NCBI GenBank assembly: GCA_023429545.1
Contig: JAEYUU010000131.1
Span: forward strand, 1-6,031
DNA length: 6,031 nucleotides
Source of the DNA: Verrucomicrobiota bacterium
GTDB lineage: Bacteria > Verrucomicrobiota > Verrucomicrobiia > Verrucomicrobiales > Verrucomicrobiaceae
Direction: 5' to 3'
Shown: positions 1-5,431 of the stretch, in pieces
Numbering within the stretch: the first letter of the stretch is position 1
Layout of the letters: each line of letters starts with the position of its first letter
Program-made: the position numbers and the translations under genes
The notes under the pieces: model-generated
Databases searched by the model: none
Seen by the model: only the letters and a program-made list of their open reading frames with translations
Told to the model about the DNA's origin: nothing

Positions 1-1143
1 ACGCTGGTCACCGGCGTGCACCCTGGGAAGCATGGAGTCATTGGGAACGACTTCTTCGACAGGAAGGAGCAGAAGGTCGTGGCCTACATCCCTGACCCCG
101 TTTTCAACAAGGACGAGATCGTCAAGACCCCCACAATTTATGATGTGGCTCATGACGCGGGCCTGAGCACGGCGGGCGTGTGCTGGCCGGCCTCCCGCGG
201 CGCAAAGACATGGGACTGGACCATTCCTGATGTCTTCGACCAGGCAACCTTCGAGCAATACAGCACGCCCTCATTGCTGGCCGAGTGCCGGGAGGCGGGC
301 ATCCCGTACGAGAAGCAGATGGAATGGTGCAAGGCGGGAAACGCCGGCAAGGCCATGCGGGACTGGATGTACGCCAGCCTCGCCAGCCACATCATCCGCA
401 AGCACAAACCCAAGCTCACGTGCCTGCATCTCATGAGCGTGGACGCACTCCAGCATGCCACCGGACGGAACACGCCAGATGCCTATTGGGCCATCAACGA
501 TGCCGACAACCGCGTGCGTCAGATCGTGGAGGCCGTGGAGGCTGCCGGACTTACGGAGAAGACCACCTTTGTCGTGGCATCCGACCATGGCTTCATCACC
601 TACAAGAAACAGATCCAGCCCAATGTGCTGTTCAAGAAGGAGGGCCTGGTAAAGGCTGCTCTTGGTAACAAGGTCACGGAGCGCCGTGTGTGGTGCCATG
701 CCCAAGGTGTGGCCTTCATCTATGTGCTGGACCAGGAAAACCGCGCCGCCCTCTTGAAGGACCTCACCCCGAAGCTTGCGGCCATGGAAGGCGTGGAGGA
801 AGTAATCGAAGAGAAGGATTTCGCGAAGTACGGGCTGGAAACCGCGGACAAGGATCCCCGCATGCCCGACCTCATCCTTTCGCCCAAGGATGGATACCTT
901 TTCAGCGGTAATGCCGGCGGAGAAGATCTGGTCGTGTCCGCGGAAGCACCCAAGGGCGCTCACGGCTACTCGCCAGCCAATCCTCTCATGGACGCCACCT
1001 TTGTGATCAGCGGCGCCGGTGTGAAAAAGGGAGTGACGATTGACAGGATGGCGAACATCGATGTGGCTCCGACCATGGCAAAACTCCTCGGACTGGAAAT
1101 CAAGGGGGCGGATGGTCGGGTACTGACGGAGGTGCTGAAGTGA
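1..1143 (+). CDS. Alkaline phosphatase superfamily protein, type I phosphodiesterase/nucleotide pyrophosphatase-like (5' end missing)
   Basis: The reading frame is open from the first base (TLVTG, then a GTG at 16), so the gene begins upstream and that GTG is internal. TLVTGVHPGKHGVIGN is the family block that follows the catalytic Ser/Thr, so the nucleophile, the first metal ligand and any signal peptide lie outside the window. Counting from codon 16, visible family marks are IYDVAHDAGLSTAGVCWPAS (41-60), the metal-ligand pair in SVDALQHATG (D143, H147), the ASDHGF motif (D190, H191) and the late GAHGY histidine (H316), followed by the usual IDVAPTMAKLLGL tail. Members hydrolyse phosphodiesters or phosphomonoesters with two zinc-like metals, usually outside the cytoplasm; the substrate cannot be told from sequence, and related members act on nucleotides, phospholipid headgroups or phosphonates. 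It overlaps the downstream polysaccharide lyase by four bases, so the two are probably translationally coupled. Family assignment is firm; the physiological role is open. Confidence 0.9.
   Translation, partial: TLVTGVHPGKHGVIGNDFFDRKEQKVVAYIPDPVFNKDEIVKTPTIYDVAHDAGLSTAGVCWPASRGAKTWDWTIPDVFDQATFEQYSTPSLLAECREAGIPYEKQMEWCKAGNAGKAMRDWMYASLASHIIRKHKPKLTCLHLMSVDALQHATGRNTPDAYWAINDADNRVRQIVEAVEAAGLTEKTTFVVASDHGFITYKKQIQPNVLFKKEGLVKAALGNKVTERRVWCHAQGVAFIYVLDQENRAALLKDLTPKLAAMEGVEEVIEEKDFAKYGLETADKDPRMPDLILSPKDGYLFSGNAGGEDLVVSAEAPKGAHGYSPANPLMDATFVISGAGVKKGVTIDRMANIDVAPTMAKLLGLEIKGADGRVLTEVLK
1128..1132 (+). promoter_or_regulatory. Shine-Dalgarno for the PL6 lyase gene
   Basis: A perfect GGAGG core lies inside the last codons of the phosphodiesterase gene, seven bases before the GTG at 1140. 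It decides the GTG start of the next gene and supports coupled translation across the GTGA overlap. Confidence 0.8.
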
Positions 1144-2468
1144 GGGGGATTCCCTCGTTCCTGCTCCTTTTTTGCCTTCTTCTGGCGGAGATTCATCAAG
1201 CTGCCGCAGCGGAGACACGGGTGTCAGCGAATGACGTCGCGGCGTTCGATGCAGCCGTGGCCGGAGCGAAGGCGGGCGACGTCATCCTGATGGAGCCGGG
1301 CGAGTGGAAGGATGCAGCGCTTGTCTTCAGGGGCATGGGCAGCAAGGACAAGCCGATCACCCTTCGGGCCATGACTCCGGGCACGGTGAAACTCACCGGC
1401 GACAGCAGCTTGCGGCTCGCCGGCAGCCACCTCGTGGTGGAGGGATTGTGGTTCCAGAATGCGTTCCCGGCGAGGTGGGACGTGATCATGTTCCGTGAAG
1501 ACTCCAAGAATCCCGCCAGCCACTGCACCCTGCGTGACTGTGCCATCACCCAAGACGCTGAGGCTGCGGACACCAAGGAGCGCAAGTGGGTCTCGCTCTA
1601 CAGTGTGGGAAATGTGGTGGAGCGCTGCCACTTCGAGGGAAAGACGAGCAAGGGAACGCTCCTGGTGGCCTGGCTACCCGAGAAAGATGGCCAGCCGGCG
1701 GCCCATCTCATCCAGAAAAACTACTTCGGACCACGTCCGCGACTCGGGAAAAATGGCGGCGAAATCATCCGCCTTGGAGACAGCGACACCTCTCTGCAAA
1801 GCGCTGCCTGCACCGTGGCGGACAATTTGTTCGTGCAATGCGATGGAGAAGTGGAGTGCATCTCCAACAAGTCCTGCGACAACCAGTATCTGCGGAACAC
1901 CTTCAGCGAATGCCAGGGCACGCTCACGCTGCGCCATGGCAATCGCTGCCTCGTGGAAGGCAATTGGTTTGATGGAAAGCATCGGAAGTTCACCGGCGGC
2001 ATTCGCATCATTGGTGAGAATCACGTGGTGAGGGGCAATCACCTCCAGGGTCTGGAGGGCGATGGCGCGCGCACCGCCATCTGCATCATGAATGGAATCA
2101 AGGATTCACCAGCGAACGGCTATCTCCAGGTGAAGAAGGCGGAAGTGACCGGCAACTCCATCATGGACTGCAAGAACAGCATCGTCATCGGATATGCTGA
2201 CGAGGATGTGACAGCGATCATGCCCCCTGAATGTGACTTTCGCGACAATGCCGTGGCGGCGCGTGATGGAAAGATCATCGAGTTGCTGGAGCCGGCAGCG
2301 AAGCTTCAGTGGAACGACAATGTCATGGGCGGCGGCGAACTGGGGGTCGCACCAAGTGAAGGTATCAAGATCGTCCAAACTCTCGATGTAAAACCCGCCA
2401 CTGGCACAAAGCCGGTGGATCGTGCGCAAGTCGGTGTCTCGTGGATAGTTTCTCCAAGGGAACCGTAG
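1140..2468 (+). CDS. Secreted polysaccharide lyase family 6 (chondroitinase B / alginate lyase type)
   Basis: This 442-residue protein begins at a GTG overlapping the preceding stop codon. Residues 1 to about 24 form a signal peptide (hydrophobic run SFLLLFCLLLA, then AAAA-E), so it acts in the periplasm or outside the cell. The start of the mature protein is typical of PL6: GDVILMEPGEWKDAALVF, PITLRAMTPG, VKLTGDSSLRLAGSHLVVEG. The active-site pattern matches chondroitinase B of Pedobacter heparinus: E237 and E239 as calcium ligands, K244 as base and R265 as acid (ISNKS and LRHGN), with the same 5-, 7- and 21-residue spacings; N205 in KNGGEII is the likely third calcium ligand. Repeating V-x-x-N-x-F units with asparagines at 194, 229, 253, 275, 300, 339 and 370 mark the coils of a right-handed parallel beta-helix. 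PL6 enzymes cleave uronic-acid polysaccharides (alginate, dermatan/chondroitin sulfate) by beta-elimination; which one is not decidable here. Single-domain architecture, with no C-terminal extra domain. Confidence 0.92.
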   Translation: MRGIPSFLLLFCLLLAEIHQAAAAETRVSANDVAAFDAAVAGAKAGDVILMEPGEWKDAALVFRGMGSKDKPITLRAMTPGTVKLTGDSSLRLAGSHLVVEGLWFQNAFPARWDVIMFREDSKNPASHCTLRDCAITQDAEAADTKERKWVSLYSVGNVVERCHFEGKTSKGTLLVAWLPEKDGQPAAHLIQKNYFGPRPRLGKNGGEIIRLGDSDTSLQSAACTVADNLFVQCDGEVECISNKSCDNQYLRNTFSECQGTLTLRHGNRCLVEGNWFDGKHRKFTGGIRIIGENHVVRGNHLQGLEGDGARTAICIMNGIKDSPANGYLQVKKAEVTGNSIMDCKNSIVIGYADEDVTAIMPPECDFRDNAVAARDGKIIELLEPAAKLQWNDNVMGGGELGVAPSEGIKIVQTLDVKPATGTKPVDRAQVGVSWIVSPREP

Positions 2469-2685
2469 AGACAGGCGCGACGCTCACACTCTTTCGTGGG
2501 TTCGAGAATGCCCGACTAGATCTCGATCGTGCACACTGCATTTTTGCCAAGGCGAATTTTCGATTGAGTCACGCGTGAGTCGAATGGGGCGCGAGATCTG
2601 ATCGTCGAATTCTATAAGCAAGCCATGGCTGCCGTCACTGGTGGCGGAGAACTTCGAGGCTTGCAAATACCAACCCCCTTGAACC
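2469..2685. other. Intergenic spacer with imperfect inverted repeats; possible promoter of the small secreted protein gene
   Basis: These 217 bases hold no convincing gene. They contain AGATCTCG (2518-2525) facing its complement CGAGATCT (2592-2599), the perfect 10-bp palindrome TCACGCGTGA (2569-2578), and a GAGTC direct repeat flanking ACGCGT (2566-2581). A TATAAG at 2613-2618 resembles a -10 box for the gene at 2686 but lacks a recognisable -35 at the right spacing. No hairpin followed by a T-run is evident after the lyase stop. The start at 2686 has no Shine-Dalgarno. Regulatory function is inference only. Confidence 0.4.
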
Positions 2686-3021
2686 ATGAAACTGCCAGTT
2701 CTCGCCTTGTGCACGATGCTTTCTGCATTCGCCGTTCCGGCGACAGCGGACACGCTGCAATTGCGGACGGCGGAATTCAACGGTGCCCCGGGCCAGTCCC
2801 AGACGCTGCTTTTCAACGGCGACACATCTGATGCCCAATTGGTGAAGCGCAAACACCGCCACCACCATCACCGAAATTCCGGCTATCGATACCGCGGTCA
2901 TCATCACCACCACGGTTACTATTACCGTCCGTACTACCGGCCATACTACTACCGCCCGTACTACTATGACCCGTATCGCTACTCCTATCCGCGGGGTGGC
3001 TTCTACTTCCGCATTTTTTAG
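2686..3021 (+). CDS. Small exported His/Tyr-rich protein of unknown function
   Basis: This is a 111-residue protein that I do not recognise as a named family. Residues 1-21 form a clear signal peptide (MKLPVLALC, hydrophobic core, VPATA-D). A short ordinary segment (22-53) is followed by a low-complexity tail: a basic histidine cluster (K54-R63 with H57 and H59-H62), a second run of five histidines (H72-H76), then tyrosine-rich YRPY-type repeats (80-97) and an aromatic C-terminus ending in YFRIF. Ten histidines and seventeen tyrosines fall in the last 55 residues; the mature protein has no cysteine, and C9 sits too early and without a proper lipobox to indicate a lipoprotein. Histidine clusters suggest binding of transition metals; the basic aromatic tail could contact polysaccharide, surface or peptidoglycan. 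Both are guesses. The gene stands alone on its strand, bounded by a spacer upstream and a hairpin terminator downstream. Signal peptide plus sharp gene boundaries make it likely real despite the low complexity. Confidence 0.75.
   Translation: MKLPVLALCTMLSAFAVPATADTLQLRTAEFNGAPGQSQTLLFNGDTSDAQLVKRKHRHHHHRNSGYRYRGHHHHHGYYYRPYYRPYYYRPYYYDPYRYSYPRGGFYFRIF
2923..2976 (+). repeat. Tandem YRPY-type coding repeat in the small secreted protein
   Basis: Residues 80-97 of the small protein are built of four near-copies of a four- to five-residue unit: YRPY, YRPYY, YRPYY, then YDPYR. The DNA copies differ at wobble positions (CGTCCG, CGGCCA, CGCCCG, GACCCG), so they are not a recent perfect duplication. 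Confidence 0.7.
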
Positions 3022-3051
3022 GATGCGTGTGACAGCCTGAGAATCATTGCC

Positions 3052-3095
3052 GAAACAAACAGCCGGCGCCCGTAAGGGTGCCGCCTGTTTGTTTC
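3052..3095. terminator. Bidirectional intrinsic terminator between convergent genes
   Basis: Bases 3052-3071 pair with 3076-3095 in a 20-position stem with one C-C mismatch (3063/3084), one G-T wobble (3068/3079) and a four-base GTAA loop, which would be a GNRA tetraloop in + strand RNA. The lower stem is AAACAAACAG against CTGTTTGTTT, giving a T-rich 3' arm in either direction. A further pair, AATCATT (3042-3048) and AATGATT (3100-3106), extends it across a small internal loop. It begins 30 bases after the small protein's stop and lies 24 bases past the ThuA gene's stop, exactly where both transcripts should end. Confidence 0.85.
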
Positions 3096-3119
3096 TCGAA
3101 ATGATTGCCGGGCGAGCCC

Positions 3120-4145
3120 CTACTTCGCGTAGTCCGCGGGCTTCAGGCCCTTCACGTTCGTGCCGAAGCCATACATCGTCGCAGCGAAGTTGCCTACGAT
3201 TTCGACGTTCGCTTTTTCCGGTACTTCCAGACCGGTGAAGGCATAGGCGGCATTCACTACCAGCCGGCGCAGGTCTGCATTCTTCATGTCGGTCGCGGCA
3301 CCCAGAGTGCTGGTGAGGATCTTGTTGGTCTTGCCCGCCTCGTTTTTGTGTTCACGAGTCCAGCCCACGGGCATCATCGGAGTGTTCACATCTTGTTCCG
3401 CCTTGTCCGTGGCGCGCTTTTTGGTGTAGGAAGCCGGGGCGGAGTCCGGAGTCATGCCGGACAGCACCTGCCCACGAACCAGAATCTTCGCATCGGCGGG
3501 CGGGTAGGCTTCATACACATCGCTGTCACCGAAGGGATTGGTGACACCGCGCAGGATGGGATCGCCCTTGGCCGCGGCTTCGATGATGCCCTTCGTGGCC
3601 TCCGACTTGTGCTTGCCCCAGTGCGTAACCCAGGTCTCACCGAGCACATTCTTGCCGAAGCCGCCCTTCCATTCACCGCTGGTCCAGCCGTATTTTGCAA
3701 ACGGGGACTTGGAGTCCTTCGGGTAGTTGAACGCATGTGTGCTGGTGCGCAGCGCAATGATGGGCTTGCCCGCGAGGTAGTAATCCGCGAAGTGCTTCAT
3801 CTGGGCATCCTCCGGGGCGCGGAAGCGCAGCAGCATGATGCAGAGATCCGCCTGATCCAGCGCTTCCATGCCGGGCATGTTGCTGGAGGCCTTGGGCTCT
3901 ACCTCGCCTGTCTTTGGATCCAGGCTCCACACCACGGTGCAGGTGAATCCATGCTTTTCCGCCAGGATCTTTGCCAGCATGGGCATCACTTCCTCCGAGC
4001 GGTATTCTTCGTCACCGGCGAGCAGGACGACTTTCTTCCCCTTTCCAGGACCTTCTTTTCCTTCAAAGGTGACTTGGGCAGGGGCGGCGACGGCGGAGGC
4101 AGCGCAGACGAGCGCTGTGGTGAAAAGCGTGCGGAGTTTCATCAT
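3120..4145 (-). CDS. Exported ThuA-domain protein (trehalose utilization-like, class I glutamine amidotransferase-like fold)
   Basis: The protein has 341 residues, starting at the first of two adjacent ATGs (MMKLRTLF); the second start would change only one residue. Residues 1 to about 23 are a signal peptide (TLFTTALVCAASAVAAPA-Q), so the product leaves the cytoplasm. The ThuA-like domain starts at KVVLLAGDEEYRSEE (38-52), a flavodoxin-like first strand and loop, and continues with HGFTCTVVWSLDPKTGE, the DLCIMLLRFRAPED strand (100-113), LAGKPIIALRTSTHAFNY (124-141), THWGKH (174-179) and the late LRRLVVNAAYAFTGLEVP (292-309). Rhizobial ThuA takes part in trehalose use, but the biochemical role of the exported versions common in Planctomycetota and Verrucomicrobiota is not established, so a carbohydrate-related role is inference. 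It converges on the small secreted protein gene and is divergent from hisC. No Shine-Dalgarno precedes the start. Family call is strong; function is uncertain. Confidence 0.88.
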   Translation of the reverse strand: MMKLRTLFTTALVCAASAVAAPAQVTFEGKEGPGKGKKVVLLAGDEEYRSEEVMPMLAKILAEKHGFTCTVVWSLDPKTGEVEPKASSNMPGMEALDQADLCIMLLRFRAPEDAQMKHFADYYLAGKPIIALRTSTHAFNYPKDSKSPFAKYGWTSGEWKGGFGKNVLGETWVTHWGKHKSEATKGIIEAAAKGDPILRGVTNPFGDSDVYEAYPPADAKILVRGQVLSGMTPDSAPASYTKKRATDKAEQDVNTPMMPVGWTREHKNEAGKTNKILTSTLGAATDMKNADLRRLVVNAAYAFTGLEVPEKANVEIVGNFAATMYGFGTNVKGLKPADYAK

Positions 4146-4233
4146 TGAATGGAATGTGGAATGAGAGAACGGACTGGGCTGGCGACTCTAGCAGCGGTCC
4201 AATAGCCGCAGGAAGCAAAATCTGGACATCTCC

Positions 4234-4266
4234 CGGCAACGGGAAGGTCTCACGAGCCCGTTGCCG
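4234..4266. repeat. Perfect 10-bp inverted repeat upstream of hisC
   Basis: CGGCAACGGG (4234-4243) and CCCGTTGCCG (4257-4266) are exact reverse complements separated by 13 bases. The stem is GC-rich but has no following T-run, so it is not a standard terminator. It lies 56 bases before the hisC start and could be a leader hairpin or a dyad operator shared by the divergent genes. Confidence 0.6.
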
Positions 4267-4308
4267 CAGCCCCGTCTGCCCCTTGCAAAGGCCCCCATCC
4301 TCGCGCAT

Positions 4309-4314
4309 GGAAGA
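4309..4314 (+). promoter_or_regulatory. Shine-Dalgarno that sets the hisC start
   Basis: GGAAGA lies seven bases before the ATG at 4322. It favours that ATG over the in-frame ATGs at 4145 and 4307, which lack a comparable site. Confidence 0.6.
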
Positions 4315-4321
4315 TTCTCGC

Positions 4322-5416
4322 ATGAACGTCTGGAACCACGCCAACCCCCAACTCAAAGACCTCGTTTCGTACAAGCCGGGAAAACCCATTGAGGAACTGG
4401 CCCGTGAGCGCGGGCTGAAGCCGGAGGACATCGTCAAGATGGCCTCGAACGAAAATCCCCTGGGACCTTCCCCCAAAGCCATGGAGGCCATGCAGCAGGC
4501 GATCACGCAGGCCCACATCTATCCGGACGGATTCGGATTCAAGCTGCGCGATGCACTGGCAAAGAAATTTGGCGTCGGCATTGGGCAGATCGTTCTGGGC
4601 AACGGCTCGAACGAGATCATCGAGTTCATCGGCCACGCATTCCTGAAGCCGGGGGACAACATCATCACTGCGGAGCACGCCTTCGTGGTGTACAAGCTCA
4701 TGGCCACGCTCTTTGGCGCGGAGACCATCGAGGTGCCTGATCCTGGATTCGTACATGATCTGGATGCCATGCTGGCGGCGGTCACGCCCCAGACGAAGGA
4801 ACTCTTCATCGCCAATCCAAACAACCCCACCGGCACCATCGTGAGCATGGAGGCGCTGGAGCGATTCATGGACAAGGTGCCTGATCACGTGGTTGTGGTC
4901 ATCGATGAAGCCTACTACGAGTTCGTGGACGAGCCACAGGACACGATGAAGTTCGTGCGCGAAGGACGGAATGTGATCCTGCTGCGCACTTTTTCAAAAA
5001 TCCAGGGGCTCGCGGGGATGCGCATCGGCTACGGCATCGGTACGGAGGAACTCATCAACGTGCTGCACAAGACGAGGCAGCCCTTCAATGCGAATGCCAT
5101 TGCTCAGGCAGGCGCGGTCGCCGGTCTGCTGGATGAGGAGCACCTGAACCGCACCCGGCAGGTGACGAACGAGGGGCGCGCCTACTTTGAGCAGGAGTTT
5201 GCGGCGATGGGCCTGCCGTATGTGAAAAGCCACGCGAACTTCGTGCTCGTGCAGGTGGGGGATGGTGATGCGGTCTTCCAGAAGATGCTCGACAAGGGCG
5301 TCATCGTTCGCGCCATGGCGGAGTACAAGCTGCCGGACTGGGTGCGCATTTCGGTGGGCACCATGGAGCAGAACCGTCGCTGCATCGCGACGCTGCGTGG
5401 CATCCTCGGCAAGTAA
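4322..5416 (+). CDS. hisC: Histidinol-phosphate aminotransferase (class I/II PLP aminotransferase)
   Basis: HisC transfers an amino group from glutamate to imidazole-acetol phosphate in histidine synthesis; many bacterial HisC proteins also transaminate aromatic keto acids. From the ATG at 4322 the protein has 364 residues, the normal length, and opens with the typical LVSYKPGKPIEELARERGL (14-32). PLP-fold marks follow in order: ASNENPLGPSP (41-51), LGNGSNEII (92-100) around the cofactor phosphate, NPNNPTG (165-171), VIDEAYYEF (193-201) with D195 and Y198, TFSKIQGLAGMRIGYG (223-238) with the Schiff-base lysine K226 and R234, SHANFVLV (303-310), and VRISVGT with R342 for the substrate carboxylate. 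The frame stays open back to 4145, but those 59 extra residues show no family similarity. It stands alone rather than in a his cluster; mnmE follows after 15 bases. The enzyme family is certain; exact substrate preference (histidinol phosphate or aromatic) is inferred. Confidence 0.92.
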   Translation: MNVWNHANPQLKDLVSYKPGKPIEELARERGLKPEDIVKMASNENPLGPSPKAMEAMQQAITQAHIYPDGFGFKLRDALAKKFGVGIGQIVLGNGSNEIIEFIGHAFLKPGDNIITAEHAFVVYKLMATLFGAETIEVPDPGFVHDLDAMLAAVTPQTKELFIANPNNPTGTIVSMEALERFMDKVPDHVVVVIDEAYYEFVDEPQDTMKFVREGRNVILLRTFSKIQGLAGMRIGYGIGTEELINVLHKTRQPFNANAIAQAGAVAGLLDEEHLNRTRQVTNEGRAYFEQEFAAMGLPYVKSHANFVLVQVGDGDAVFQKMLDKGVIVRAMAEYKLPDWVRISVGTMEQNRRCIATLRGILGK

Positions 5417-5431
5417 CGGCACCGCCCATTC

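Larger units (their letters stand above)
4146..4321. other. Divergent intergenic region between the ThuA gene and hisC
   Basis: These 176 bases must hold the promoter of the ThuA gene and probably that of the hisC-mnmE operon. I find no convincing -35/-10 pair on either strand: a TGGACA at 4223-4228 resembles a -35 box but has only GC-rich sequence at the -10 distance. The clearest structure is the inverted repeat at 4234-4266. No run of histidine codons that would suggest a his leader peptide is present. Confidence 0.5.

Noticed and set aside
271..1218. A 315-codon open frame on the minus strand opposite the phosphodiesterase
   Set aside because: It runs antisense through conserved metal-ligand motifs of the real gene and across the GTGA junction, and has no domain or ribosome site.
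2710..2714. Lipoprotein signal at C9 of the small His/Tyr-rich protein
   Set aside because: The cysteine lies too close to the start, before the hydrophobic core ends, and the preceding LAL does not fit the lipobox. A standard cleavage after ATA at residue 21 fits better.
3105..4148. A 347-codon open frame on the + strand covering the whole ThuA gene
   Set aside because: It is antisense to a gene with clear ThuA motifs and a signal peptide; its protein shows no recognisable domain. Long antisense frames are expected in GC-rich coding DNA.
4145..4321. N-terminal extension of HisC by 59 residues from the ATG at 4145, or by 5 from the ATG at 4307
   Set aside because: The added residues do not resemble HisC, and a GGAAGA site is well placed for the ATG at 4322. 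The 4145 start would also overlap the first base of the divergent ThuA start codon.
4195..4321. A his-operon attenuator with leader peptide before hisC
   Set aside because: There is no small frame with consecutive histidine codons and no hairpin followed by a T-run; only the dyad at 4234-4266 is present.
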